Shown piece by piece: positions 51,967 to 60,445 of a stretch of 64,000 nt of DNA (position 1 is its first letter; every line of letters begins with the position of its first letter). The notes beneath the pieces were generated by a model. It was not told the origin of the DNA, searched no databases, and saw only the letters and a program-made list of their open reading frames with translations. Position numbers and translations under genes: made by a program. The DNA is from JBBATK01 sp046297095 (lineage in GTDB: Bacteria > Bacteroidota > Ignavibacteria > Kapaibacteriales > NICIL-2): contig JBKCNS010000005.1 of assembly GCA_046297095.1 (NCBI GenBank), positions 62,001 through 126,000 of the forward strand, given 5' to 3'.

Positions 51967-53691
51967 ATATCCCACACGAAGTTCGACGGAGAACCACCAG
52001 TTCTCTCCGGGCATGTTGCCGCCCGTGCGAAGTTGATAGCGCGCGCGTGTATCGACGAACACATTCGTCATCACCTCTGCAGAAAGCCACATCTGCACTC
52101 GGCGTGTAATGCTCACGTTGCCACGCAAAAACGCGTTGCCCACATCAAAAGGCTCGGGTAAAAAGTCGGCATTACCGCGAAGCATGTCGCCGCCTACATT
52201 TCCGACGGGAACCTTGATCGTATCGCCATTCATGTAGATCACCGTTTGGGTTAGGATGTCTCCGTTTTTATCCAGGATGTTCTCTCCCCAGCGGGTATAG
52301 TCGGCGTTGATTTCAAAAAAGTTCCGGCCCGATAACCACCACTTTGCCTGAACAGCCACACGATCGCTGTTCGGCTGAATGTTGTATCCCAGCGGCGCAC
52401 CCGCGTGGGTCCAGGAGTTGCGCACTTGGCGGTGTGAATACACAAAAGGATTGCAACGTACATATTCGGTGCTGAGCAGAAGCGAGCGTCCGGCTACAGT
52501 CAAAGCATGAGATGCACCCAGCTGCCATATAGACTTGTTGTTGTTGCCCCACACGCTTGTATCGGTGAGCGACGAAAACGCAAGATCGTCCAGCAGCAAC
52601 GCGCCATAGATCAAGGTTCTGTCCCACGGCCGAACTGCAGCGTCTATACCCAGCAGGGAATTGTCGAAGTCGCTCTTGTACTGATTGGTCAGTCCCGTTG
52701 AAACATAAAAGGCCAGCGGGTTCAGATAGGCCAGGTCTATGCCTCGCTCGGAGTATACAATCATGTCGTGCACGCTGAAACTCAGCCAGGATGCGGGCTC
52801 CAGCTGAATTCGGTGAGACGAAACAAACTTGTTGCTGATAGTAGAGCCGTCCAAATTTGTTCCGTCTACAGCTGCGTGTATAGAGGTAAACCGAACTGAG
52901 CGATAGGGCACATCCAGCATAACGCCATCCATGTGTGGTGCATAGCGCGAGTGCACCAGGTTGTCTATGGGCGAATACCCGGTGGCAAACACATCGCGTC
53001 CTACACGAAGCGTCATCACATCCGATTGATACTGAATGTACCCCAGATACCGGTCGAAGTATTTCTTTTCCAGGCTGGTAAACTTCAGCGTGCGAGCAAG
53101 CAAGGGGTCGGTCTCGCGAACGTTGTCCGGATCTCCGCTCAGCAGCACACCGTTCGAGAGATACAACATAAATCCCAAGTTCGAGCCTACAGAGCCCATG
53201 GCGCGCGCCGTGAGATTGCCCAGCATGAATTTGTCGGAGCGTCCGCCTGTGTGTGTAAATCCCGATCGCAGCATACCGCCTATGTCGCACTGCAAAAGCA
53301 CCAGCGAGTCCGAGAACACATAGGGATGAAAGCGAGAGTCGGTAGCCTGAGCACTTTGCGCGCGGGATGTTTGCGATCTGCTAAGAAGCAAGGGAGCATA
53401 TGCGCTGTGCAATTCGCTTCGCAATTCTTTCAGGGTAATCTGCGCGCCTGCGTCTTCGGCCATGGCCGGCGAATACAATAATCGCAGGGGAGTAACGGCA
53501 TACGAACCAACGGGCGCTCTACCATGAAGCGCACGTAGCAGGAGCAAATCGTCTCCCATGCGTTCGGCAAAAGCGTCGTTGTTTTGAGCAACGCATACCG
53601 CCGACGGTACAAGAAACATCATGCAGAACACCGCAACAAAAACAGCAGTGATGCCGGCCGTAAACAACCGGGGAAGTGAGTGTGTTTTCAT
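51964..53691 (-). CDS. Wzi-like outer-membrane beta-barrel protein
   Basis: 575 aa. A signal peptide with a long hydrophobic core is followed by an ~80-residue alpha-rich head (LLLLRALHGRAP, LKELRSELHSAYAPLLL) and then a large barrel of alternating strands. Features fit the capsule-assembly Wzi family: RVGRDVFATGYSP, IDLAYLNPLAFYVSTG, YTRWGENI, and a terminal ENWWFSVELRVGY with C-terminal aromatic. Wzi in E. coli is an outer-membrane lectin that holds capsule on the cell. Here the function is inferred from architecture; another large OMP family is possible. rfbA nearby fits a polysaccharide theme loosely. Confidence 0.7.
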   Translation of the reverse strand: MKTHSLPRLFTAGITAVFVAVFCMMFLVPSAVCVAQNNDAFAERMGDDLLLLRALHGRAPVGSYAVTPLRLLYSPAMAEDAGAQITLKELRSELHSAYAPLLLSRSQTSRAQSAQATDSRFHPYVFSDSLVLLQCDIGGMLRSGFTHTGGRSDKFMLGNLTARAMGSVGSNLGFMLYLSNGVLLSGDPDNVRETDPLLARTLKFTSLEKKYFDRYLGYIQYQSDVMTLRVGRDVFATGYSPIDNLVHSRYAPHMDGVMLDVPYRSVRFTSIHAAVDGTNLDGSTISNKFVSSHRIQLEPASWLSFSVHDMIVYSERGIDLAYLNPLAFYVSTGLTNQYKSDFDNSLLGIDAAVRPWDRTLIYGALLLDDLAFSSLTDTSVWGNNNKSIWQLGASHALTVAGRSLLLSTEYVRCNPFVYSHRQVRNSWTHAGAPLGYNIQPNSDRVAVQAKWWLSGRNFFEINADYTRWGENILDKNGDILTQTVIYMNGDTIKVPVGNVGGDMLRGNADFLPEPFDVGNAFLRGNVSITRRVQMWLSAEVMTNVFVDTRARYQLRTGGNMPGENWWFSVELRVGY

Positions 53692-53784
53692 GGGTGCAAT
53701 ATGCTATCCTGCGCTTGAGTGGCAAGATGGCCGCGTGGCGTGCTTGCATGGTTCGAGCGCCGCAACAACGCAGCGTCCCGGTGC

Positions 53785-53792
53785 TATATTTG
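53785..53792 (+). promoter_or_regulatory. TAnnTTTG -7 box upstream of the small membrane protein
   Basis: TATATTTG at 53785-53792, 22 nt before ATG 53815. No TTTG at the usual -33 distance. Confidence 0.4.
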
Positions 53793-53814
53793 TTTGATCA
53801 TAATTCGAGGCAGT

Positions 53815-53991
53815 ATGAAGAACATTGTTGCTCTGATCGGAGCATTGGCGGTTGGAATTTTTGCCATCGGTATTTTCTATTGGCTGATGGGGCAAATATT
53901 CTGGATTGCGTTTCAAATCACGAAACTCATCGTTGCCATGGTGATTGCCGTGCCCATCTTTTTCTACATTCGACGCAAGCTTTTGCGTTGA
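53815..53991 (+). CDS. Small two-helix membrane protein
   Basis: 58 aa: MKNIVALIGALAVGIFAIGI begins the first hydrophobic helix and QITKLIVAMVIAVPIFFY the second, ending with the basic RRKLLR. A CGAGG sits 4 nt before ATG 53815 and a TAnnTTTG box ~25 nt upstream. The longer upstream frame is Arg/Trp-rich and rejected. The next gene starts 21 bp later, so cotranscription is likely. Function unknown. Confidence 0.7.
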   Translation: MKNIVALIGALAVGIFAIGIFYWLMGQIFWIAFQITKLIVAMVIAVPIFFYIRRKLLR

Positions 53992-54012
53992 ACAAAACAT
54001 GAGGAGAAACTC

Positions 54013-55305
54013 GTGGAGAAACCTGTGAAAAATCTCACGCTGTTCTGCGTTGTCGTGCTGCTTGCGCTTTGTGCGACAGTGGATGTGCGCGCGCAGAGAA
54101 ACTATGATACCAACTCGGTGATTATTACGCGCTCACTTATGCATGAATTGTTCAACGCGAACAGTGTGCCGTTTATGCAGCCCTTGGTTACAACCATTAA
54201 TGCCACATCCAACTCACGGTTTTTCTCGCAGGCCTATGTACCTACCTCTGTGGACAAACCGTACTTCCGCTTCGGCATTCACACCATGATGGGATTTGTT
54301 CGCGACGATCAGCGCCTGTACACACCATCGCTTCCCACGGAGGCGCGTCCGTATGCGTTCCTGGACTCGCAGTTTGTGAAAGTAGTTCTGTTTCCGCAGC
54401 CCTCGTTTCAGATTCGCGACACCGCCGGGCTTGCCCTGAGTTTGGTCAAGCGATTGTTTCACAAAGGGGTGGAGCGTGGGTTTGTAACCGTCCCTTCCAA
54501 GGCAGCTACCATTTTTGGTAATGCTCCGGGCACAGTGAATATTCAGCGAGATTCCCTGGTAACGATACTCTCTACCGATGCCGAGTTCAGTGCAATTTTC
54601 TCGCAACTCGATTCTGCCAACAAGGCCTTCCTTGTGAGTGCGGTGTCGAAGCTGCCGGCAGCATTGTCGCTTCCTCCAGGACAAAACATGAACTCGCTCT
54701 TTGCGGCCGTGCCGCAGCTGGAGATCGGCTCGTGGCATGGCACCGAATTGCTGCTGCGCTATGTTCCGCCGGTAAAGTGGGATACCAGCGTTGGTGATTT
54801 TTCCTTTTTTGGAATTGCCCTTAAGCACTCGTTATCTCAGTATTTCAACGACCCATTATTCCATGCCGCAGTGCAAGTAGGATATCAGGGAACAAGTCTT
54901 GCCAATACTGTTGGTGTTACAGAAGCCCGACTTGAAGCCAACGCAAACTTCTACGACGTGAACATTCACATCAGCAAGGAGTTCGATGGTATCTGCGAGG
55001 TGTATACGGGTGTGGACTATGCTGCTGTTGATATCAATTCGTCCTATTCCTATGTGCTTCCGCAAGAGGTGCAAATAAGTTTAGGGCTGCTTGGTGTGGA
55101 CCCTGCTACGGGTAAAGTGATCAAAGACCCCGCCAACGGCTGGCCCGGCGATGATGTTCTTCAGGTAAGTAAGTCGCAGTTTACGGACAGTATGCTGAAG
55201 TGGACCTTCGGCCTGCAGAAAACACTGGGCCGATTTGCCGTGTTTGCCGATTACTCCGTGAGCCAATTCAATCTATTTACCGGCGGGCTTTCGTATCGCT
55301 TTTAA
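54013..55305 (+). CDS. Outer-membrane barrel protein (DUF6588-like)
   Basis: 430 aa from GTG 54013, which is supported by GAGGAG 6 nt upstream. A second GTG at 54025 is possible. The signal peptide (VKNLTLFCVVVLLALCATVDVRA) is followed by long beta-rich stretches: FRFGIHTMMGFVRDD, GTELLLRYVPPVKWD, FFGIALKHSLSQYF, ARLEANANFYDVNIHISKEF. It ends with VFADYSVSQFNLFTGGLSYRF, a C-terminal Phe typical of outer-membrane barrels. The layout matches DUF6588 proteins of Bacteroidetes (family named from memory, moderate certainty). A loop near residues 140-215 is helical and unusual. Function unknown. Confidence 0.7.
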   Translation: MEKPVKNLTLFCVVVLLALCATVDVRAQRNYDTNSVIITRSLMHELFNANSVPFMQPLVTTINATSNSRFFSQAYVPTSVDKPYFRFGIHTMMGFVRDDQRLYTPSLPTEARPYAFLDSQFVKVVLFPQPSFQIRDTAGLALSLVKRLFHKGVERGFVTVPSKAATIFGNAPGTVNIQRDSLVTILSTDAEFSAIFSQLDSANKAFLVSAVSKLPAALSLPPGQNMNSLFAAVPQLEIGSWHGTELLLRYVPPVKWDTSVGDFSFFGIALKHSLSQYFNDPLFHAAVQVGYQGTSLANTVGVTEARLEANANFYDVNIHISKEFDGICEVYTGVDYAAVDINSSYSYVLPQEVQISLGLLGVDPATGKVIKDPANGWPGDDVLQVSKSQFTDSMLKWTFGLQKTLGRFAVFADYSVSQFNLFTGGLSYRF

Positions 55306-55362
55306 CAACGAGAGCAATTCTTAAGCGTGGTTCACGCCGCGTTTTACCCGGCTCTTCACTCT

Positions 55363-56367
55363 ATGCACATGTTCGCACATCACGACCACTCTCACGGTCA
55401 TCATCATTCACACGGCCATCATCAACATGCTCATGGTGATGAGCACAACACGCAGCGCGACTCCCGCGCTTTAGTCATCGCGATGATCATGACGGGTGTG
55501 ATCTTTTGTGTGCAATTGGTGGGCAGCATGCTGTCGAACTCACTGGCATTGCTCTCTGATAGCGGGCACATGCTGGTAGATTTTGCCTCTATACTAATCT
55601 CGTTTGTTGGTTTGCGGTTGGCTGCAAAGCGCAGTCAGTCTCATCGCTTCAACTACGGCTGGCGCCGCGTGGAGATTCTGGCAGCACTGCTGAATGGAAC
55701 TATACTGTTTATCATGTGTGGTTTTATTTTCTTTGAAGCATTGCAGCGCTTTGCGTCGCCGGAGGCGGTGCATGCGCACGAGATGCTCGTGGTTGCTGTG
55801 ATAGGTTTTATTGCCAACGGAATTTCGCTGTATTTCTTGCATGGCTCCGAGCATCTTACCACGCGCAGCGCGTATTTGCATGTGCTCACGGATTTGCTGT
55901 CGTCGCTAGGAGTGATTGTGGGCGCCGTGCTCATTCAGTGGACGGGTTGGGAGCTGGTGGATCCATTGATCTCCATTTTGATAACGGTGTTTATTACCCG
56001 CAGCGCATACTCACTTGTTAAACGTGCTGTTGTGATTCTTATGGAATCCACACCGGAGCATCTGAACATCGAGGATATTCGTGCATCTATGCAAGAACAT
56101 GATTCTGTGACAAGCGTGCACGATGTGCATGTGTGGCATATTGGCGCGCACACACATGCGTTGAGTGCGCATGTGGTGATTCGCCCCGAGCATAGCAGCG
56201 ATGCGGTGTTGCACGACCTTCGCTCCGAACTGCATTCACGCTTCGGGTTAACGCATACCACTTTGCAAATAGAGACACCTGCTTTTCTTGATAAGCATGT
56301 GTGTCAGTCCTGCGATGGCGAGCATGCCATTGCTGATGACAGGAAACCGCAACAATCGTCAGATTGA
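55363..56367 (+). CDS. Cation diffusion facilitator (CzcD/ZitB-like) transporter
   Basis: 334 aa. After a His/Asp-rich metal-binding N-terminus (HHDHSHGHHHSHGHH, ~residues 5-25) come six membrane helices. SLALLSDSGHMLVDF and YLHVLTDLLSSLGV carry the paired HxxxD transport sites in helices 2 and 5. A C-terminal cytoplasmic domain (DVHVWHIGAHTHALSAHVVI) follows. It exports Zn2+ and similar divalent metals across the inner membrane in exchange for protons. ATG 55363 is preferred; a GTG at 55327 would add 12 residues. It follows the DUF6588-like gene by 57 bp. Confidence 0.92.
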   Translation: MHMFAHHDHSHGHHHSHGHHQHAHGDEHNTQRDSRALVIAMIMTGVIFCVQLVGSMLSNSLALLSDSGHMLVDFASILISFVGLRLAAKRSQSHRFNYGWRRVEILAALLNGTILFIMCGFIFFEALQRFASPEAVHAHEMLVVAVIGFIANGISLYFLHGSEHLTTRSAYLHVLTDLLSSLGVIVGAVLIQWTGWELVDPLISILITVFITRSAYSLVKRAVVILMESTPEHLNIEDIRASMQEHDSVTSVHDVHVWHIGAHTHALSAHVVIRPEHSSDAVLHDLRSELHSRFGLTHTTLQIETPAFLDKHVCQSCDGEHAIADDRKPQQSSD

Positions 56368-56454
56368 CAAAGGTCGTTTTGCATTGAACATTCTCCGGTA
56401 TCGCATTGTGTTTCGTTTACCGGTATTTTTCTTACGTACTCCATTGCCCTTATC

Positions 56455-56931
56455 ATGAATACTGTTTCCGTTTCTCTTTGCCGAGTGTCTACGAGTGTGG
56501 ACGATTTGCCGTTGCCGGTGTATGCCACCAAGGGCTCGGCCGGTATGGATGTGCATGCTGCAGTAGAGGGCGAGCTCACCATTGCACCGGGCGCTGTAGC
56601 GCTTGTGCCCACGGGTGTAGCCATCGCCTTGCCCGCAGGATATGAATGCCAGGTGCGAAGCCGCAGCGGCCTTGCTGCAAAGAATGCGGTGTTTTGCCTG
56701 AATGCTCCCGGAACTATCGATAGCGACTATCGCGGCGAGATCAAAGTGATTTTGGCCAATATGGGAGCGGAGCCCTTTACCATTCGCCGTGGCGATCGCA
56801 TTGCGCAGCTGGTGGTGGCGCGCTACGAAACCGTATCATGGAATGTTGTAGAAGAGCTGGATCAAACTTCTCGCGGTGCCGGAGGATTTGGCAGCACGGG
56901 CCTGGGCGCATCGCCGGCTGTGAGTGCCTAA
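56455..56931 (+). CDS. dut: dUTP diphosphatase
   Basis: Trimeric dUTPase of 158 aa that hydrolyses dUTP to dUMP, keeping uracil out of DNA. All five motifs are seen: KGSAGMDVHAAV (1), RSRSGLA (2), GTIDSDYRGEIKVIL (3, catalytic Asp), RRGDRIAQLVV (4) and RGAGGFGSTG (5). The C-terminus has 8 extra residues beyond the Gly-rich arm. No Shine-Dalgarno site. It lies 87 bp after the CDF gene. Confidence 0.96.
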   Translation: MNTVSVSLCRVSTSVDDLPLPVYATKGSAGMDVHAAVEGELTIAPGAVALVPTGVAIALPAGYECQVRSRSGLAAKNAVFCLNAPGTIDSDYRGEIKVILANMGAEPFTIRRGDRIAQLVVARYETVSWNVVEELDQTSRGAGGFGSTGLGASPAVSA

Positions 56932-56978
56932 GTAGAGGTATGAACTACGACGTGGTTTTAAGGAGCATGCGTCAGTTG

Positions 56979-57050
56979 AACTCATACTCTAACTCATGCT
57001 CTAACTCATGCTCTAACTCAAACTCAAACTCAAACTCAAACTCAGCACAC
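56979..57050. repeat. 12-bp (6-bp sub-period) tandem array between convergent genes
   Basis: Six 12-bp units: AACTCATACTCT, AACTCATGCTCT twice, AACTCAAACTCA twice, and AACTCAGCACAC. It lies 48 bp after the dut stop and 10 bp before the stop of the convergent gene. Confidence 0.9.
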
Positions 57051-57059
57051 ACGTAGTGC

Positions 57060-57365
57060 CTATGCTTGAGCGGTTGCTGAGGCAGTGTCGTCTTCGTCTT
57101 TCAAAAAGAACATTTTGAAGAAGAGTATTTCCGGCAAGAGCAGCATAATAAGCCCCAGGGTATCGCTGGAGAAACGTTGAGAGCGCCACTCGTTGGGAAG
57201 CACGATGTTCGCCAGCGGCGAGGTGATAGACCAACCGATCACAAACACCAAGCCCATGAGAGCAACAGATTGCAAGCCGTCTTTCATGCCTGTTTTCTGC
57301 CAGCTTTTGGCAAACGCGTACGATGCGCCAACAATGTGCAGATACAGAATGAATAGCTCGATCAT
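57060..57365 (-). CDS. Small membrane protein of unknown function
   Basis: 101 aa with three probable membrane helices: IELFILYLHIVGASYAFAKSW, LMGLVFVIGWSITSPLANIVL (~35-57) and LIMLLLPEILFFKMFFL, then an acidic tail (KDEDDTASATAQA). GAGG sits 5 nt before ATG 57365, and a TATTTTTG box (57424-57431, minus strand) lies 58 nt upstream. Not recognised. Confidence 0.7.
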   Translation of the reverse strand: MIELFILYLHIVGASYAFAKSWQKTGMKDGLQSVALMGLVFVIGWSITSPLANIVLPNEWRSQRFSSDTLGLIMLLLPEILFFKMFFLKDEDDTASATAQA

Positions 57366-57423
57366 GAATTCCTCGCGCGCAGTAGTATGTGAATGTATGT
57401 GAACGGTAGCGCCGTGCCTGCTT

Positions 57424-57431
57424 CAAAAATA
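57424..57431 (-). promoter_or_regulatory. TAnnTTTG -7 box upstream of the small membrane protein gene
   Basis: The minus strand reads TATTTTTG, consistent with TAnnTTTG, 58 nt before the ATG. Confidence 0.35.
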
Positions 57432-57503
57432 CTTCTCATTCCCAAAGATGAACCACAGCATTTATGATCTACCTAAGAGTGGGTGATTAAAGATGCTTCG
57501 AAA

Positions 57504-57543
57504 TGATTGATAGTGATTGATAGTGATTGATAGTGATTCATAA
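57504..57543. repeat. 10-bp tandem array upstream of cutA
   Basis: TGATTGATAG three times, then TGATTCATAA: four contiguous 10-bp units ending 35 bp before the cutA ATG. Period 10, close to one helical turn. Confidence 0.85.
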
Positions 57544-57578
57544 TACAGAGTATCACCAACTTCTTCCTCGACTACAAA

Positions 57579-57908
57579 ATGGAAACAGTAAGCAATGAAC
57601 GCATCGTGCTTGTGAGTGCAGACAGCGCGCTCACGGCGCAAGCACTATCACAAGAGCTTGTAGGCAAGGGCTTGGCAGCGTGCTGCACTTCCATCCCGGG
57701 TGTCCGCTCGGTGTACGTGTGGAACGGCGCCGTGGAGCAGAGCGAGGAAGTATTGATCTTGATCAAGACAGATCTGCGCCACTTGGAGGAATGCGAGCGC
57801 GCCGTGCGCGCGTTGCATCCGTATCAAACAATGGAAATGATATCCTGGCAGCCATCCGAAATACACGGCCCGTACCGGCAATGGATGCAGTCTGTACTTA
57901 AAGGGTAG
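57579..57908 (+). CDS. cutA: Divalent-cation tolerance protein CutA1
   Basis: 109 aa with the CutA1 ferredoxin-like fold: IVLVSADSALTAQALSQELV, the Cys-rich GLAACCTSIPGVRSVYVWNG, EEVLILIKTDLRHLEE, and a C-terminal WQPSEIHGPYRQWMQSVLK. Trimers bind divalent metals. The role in copper tolerance is known from E. coli but its mechanism is disputed. ATG 57579 follows a 10-bp tandem array; no Shine-Dalgarno site. Confidence 0.93.
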   Translation: METVSNERIVLVSADSALTAQALSQELVGKGLAACCTSIPGVRSVYVWNGAVEQSEEVLILIKTDLRHLEECERAVRALHPYQTMEMISWQPSEIHGPYRQWMQSVLKG

Positions 57909-57952
57909 TGCATTTTCCTAACACGCATCCGCTGCGCACGGAGTTCCTTCCG

Positions 57953-57960
57953 TAATTTTG
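57953..57960 (+). promoter_or_regulatory. TAnnTTTG -7 box upstream of the M24 peptidase
   Basis: TAATTTTG followed by CC, 27 nt before ATG 57988. The string ends in the same TTTGCC as the icd and alr boxes. Confidence 0.4.
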
Positions 57961-57987
57961 CCGCTCACAACCATCACAACATCCCTT

Positions 57988-59085
57988 ATGGCAGCAGTAC
58001 ACGAAACCACCGCCAAGCGCCTTGCTCTTATTCGCTCGGCGATGAAGAAGAAAAATCTCTCAGCGTATATCGTTCATCACTTGCCCACGATACGTTACCT
58101 GACAAACTTCAGCGGCTCGAATGCCACGCTCATCATCACTGCGCGTAACGTGTGTTTCTTTACCGATGATCGCTACACCGAACAGATTGTGGGCGAGTTG
58201 TTTGCCATCGAGGGCTTGCGTACCATCGTAAAGCGAGATGTGTGGAAAGCAGTGGCAGAGCAGAAGCTGCTCCGCTCCGGCCAGAACGTGGGGTTTGAGT
58301 CGAACGTGGTGTCTGTAGATGCAGCTGCGGCTATTCGTAGAGCAGTAAAGGGAATTTCCCTGAAGGCCGCACCGGGACTGGCTCGGGAGACAACCATAGC
58401 AAAATCGCCGGAGGAGATTCGCTACATTCGTCAGGCAGCGCATATCGCTGCTCAAGTGTACGAGTATGTGTTGGGATTTGTGAAGCCCGGCATGCGCGAG
58501 ATCGAAATTGCTGCAGAGATTTCGTACCAAGGCCGCAAGCGTGGCTCTGAGGGCGATGCCTTCGGAATTATTCTTGTGGGTGGTGAGCATGGTGCGTTCG
58601 TGCACGGCCGCGCCGGCGAGCGTAAACTGAAAAAGGGTGATGTAGTTACTCTGGATTTTGGCTGCATCGTGAATGGTTTTAATTCAGACATGACACGAAC
58701 CTTTTCTATAGGTAAAGCACCGCAAGAGGCCAAGAATGCATGGCGCGCGGTGAGCGAGGCGCACAAGCGTTCCATTGATGCCGTTCGTGCCGGAGTAAAA
58801 GCTTCATCCCTTGATGCTATTGCCCGACGCATTATCACCGATGCCGGTTATGGCGAGTATTTCAATCACTCGCTTGGTCATGGCCTTGGCATTGAAGTAC
58901 ACGAACAGCCGGGCATCAGCTTTGCCAACAAAGACGGCGTGGTGCCGGAAAACGCGGTGATCACTATCGAACCGGGCGTATATATACCGGGCAAGTTCGG
59001 TATGCGTTTGGAGGATGATGTACATGTAACCGCGCACGACCCTGTGCTGCTTACCACATCTCCGCGCGACATGATCGAGCTATAA
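57988..59085 (+). CDS. Xaa-Pro aminopeptidase (M24B)
   Basis: 365 aa from ATG 57988. N-terminal creatinase-like domain (AYIVHHLPTIRYLTNFSGS, VCFFTDDRYTEQI) then the pita-bread catalytic domain with the dinuclear metal ligands: Asp in VTLDFGCIVNGFNSD (two Asp), His in NHSLGHGLGIEVHEQP, Glu in ITIEPGVYIPG and Glu in GMRLEDDVHV. It releases N-terminal residues ahead of proline in the cytoplasm. The TTG at 57958 would lie inside the promoter box and is rejected. It is 79 bp after cutA. Confidence 0.93.
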   Translation: MAAVHETTAKRLALIRSAMKKKNLSAYIVHHLPTIRYLTNFSGSNATLIITARNVCFFTDDRYTEQIVGELFAIEGLRTIVKRDVWKAVAEQKLLRSGQNVGFESNVVSVDAAAAIRRAVKGISLKAAPGLARETTIAKSPEEIRYIRQAAHIAAQVYEYVLGFVKPGMREIEIAAEISYQGRKRGSEGDAFGIILVGGEHGAFVHGRAGERKLKKGDVVTLDFGCIVNGFNSDMTRTFSIGKAPQEAKNAWRAVSEAHKRSIDAVRAGVKASSLDAIARRIITDAGYGEYFNHSLGHGLGIEVHEQPGISFANKDGVVPENAVITIEPGVYIPGKFGMRLEDDVHVTAHDPVLLTTSPRDMIEL

Positions 59086-59114
59086 TAGTCCTCAGTACGG
59101 CGGTTGTTATTAGT

Positions 59115-59184
59115 GCATCATCTCGTATGCATTATCTACTGCGCATCATCTCGTATGCATCACTTCGTGCGTGTTACCTCGATG
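59115..59184. repeat. 14-bp tandem array spanning the OmpA-like stop codon
   Basis: GCATCATCTCGTAT, GCATTATCTACTGC, GCATCATCTCGTAT, GCATCACTTCGTGC, then a diverged fifth unit (59171-59184) within the coding sequence. It lies between convergent genes and includes the minus-strand stop at 59160-59162. Confidence 0.85.
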
Positions 59185-60383
59185 CGGCGATTTCTGCGCC
59201 TGCCTTCGGCACTGCTATTGGAGCTTTGGGGTTTGTCCGGTCCCAGGCCGCTGCAGACAATGCGCCGGCCATCAATGCCGTTTGCCACCAGCCAGTCGCG
59301 TACGCCTTGCGCTCTTTCTCTTGACAGTGTGTAATTGGCGTCTCGGTCGCCCGTTGCATCGGTGTGACCTACAAGTACTAATTCCGCACCGGCATTTGTT
59401 CGCATCACTGTTGCCAAGCTCTCCAGCACAGGAATGGATGATGCGGGGAAGGTGGTTTGCCCTGTTTCGAAAATGATATTGCGGAGTAGCACCGTTTCGC
59501 CGGCTTGAATGCTAAGAATATCATCGCTAAGCAGAGCGGGGTTGGTGCCGCGGGATACTTCACTGCCATCCCGCACGCCGCCATCGTCCGAGTCTGTGTT
59601 CAGCGGATCGGTGCCGTACTCCAGCACTTCCGCGCCGTCCCAAAGACCGTCGTCGTCCGTATCTACTCGTTTTGGATCGGTGCCAATGCGCCGCTCGTCC
59701 GCATCAGGCAGATCGTCTCCGTCGGTATCGATGATGCCGGGCGGAATGGTATACACAAGGCCCGCACACGCTCGCAGCCATCCGTCATAACGGCCGTCGT
59801 GGGCAGGGTTAATATCGTCTGTTGTGGTGAACATCCAGCCGGCATGTATATCGGCAGAGACATTGCCGGCGAGTGCAATCATGGCACCAACATGCACCGG
59901 AAATAATAGCGAGGCTGTGTTTTTTCGGAAGGTAGGATCTGTGACATTGCGCGGGAACTCGTTCTGCGGAATCACAATGCCCATACCGGCACTCACATAC
60001 GGTGTGAACCTGCTGCTTCCGTCCCACGGATGCCAGCGCAGGCGCAGGTCTGCCGTCCACAGGCCGGTTCTGTACGACGAGAACAGCGAAGTGTCTTTGG
60101 ATTCATTCGCCGTGTTGCTGATATGAAGCTCCGGAGAGAATCCTGATGTAAAGCCATTGCGAACAACGGCGAATAGATTCACACTTGTGCTCAGCGCCTG
60201 ATTGTTGAGATAGGCAGCTTCATTCATGGGCCGCACAGCTCCGATAGACATACCAACAGATATGCGGCGTTCGGGAACTACGCTCTGCGCAACTGCCGAG
60301 TTCGGGCAGGCAACAACCGGCAGCGCGGCAGGCACTACCACACAGAGGAGGCTTCGCAATACGGGAATACATTTTTGCATCAT
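59160..60383 (-). CDS. OmpA-family outer-membrane protein with TSP3 repeats (second copy)
   Basis: 407 aa. Signal peptide (VLRSLLCVVVPAALPVVA, cleavage near AVAQS), N-terminal barrel (~residues 45-205, e.g. WTADLRLRWHPWDG), three calcium-binding TSP3 repeats (DTDGDDLPDADE, DTDDDGLWDGAEV, DSDDGGVRDGSEV) and an OmpA C-terminal domain: FETGQTTFPASSIPVLESL, VLVGHTDATGDRDANYTLS (given in part), ARDWLVANGI-like strand and NRRIEVTRTK. It is clearly paralogous in design to the protein at 13457-15079, with fewer repeats and shorter linkers. ATG 60380 is equally possible. Divergent from the PAP2 gene. Confidence 0.92.
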   Translation of the reverse strand: MMQKCIPVLRSLLCVVVPAALPVVACPNSAVAQSVVPERRISVGMSIGAVRPMNEAAYLNNQALSTSVNLFAVVRNGFTSGFSPELHISNTANESKDTSLFSSYRTGLWTADLRLRWHPWDGSSRFTPYVSAGMGIVIPQNEFPRNVTDPTFRKNTASLLFPVHVGAMIALAGNVSADIHAGWMFTTTDDINPAHDGRYDGWLRACAGLVYTIPPGIIDTDGDDLPDADERRIGTDPKRVDTDDDGLWDGAEVLEYGTDPLNTDSDDGGVRDGSEVSRGTNPALLSDDILSIQAGETVLLRNIIFETGQTTFPASSIPVLESLATVMRTNAGAELVLVGHTDATGDRDANYTLSRERAQGVRDWLVANGIDGRRIVCSGLGPDKPQSSNSSAEGRRRNRRIEVTRTK

Positions 60384-60445
60384 TTGAACTGTGCCGTAGA
60401 TTAGCCCACATGAATTGGTGCAATGCAAAATATCACTTAGAGATT

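Noticed and set aside
56979..57050. CRISPR array
   Set aside because: Units are contiguous 12-mers with no spacers and no cas genes nearby; the same applies to the other arrays.
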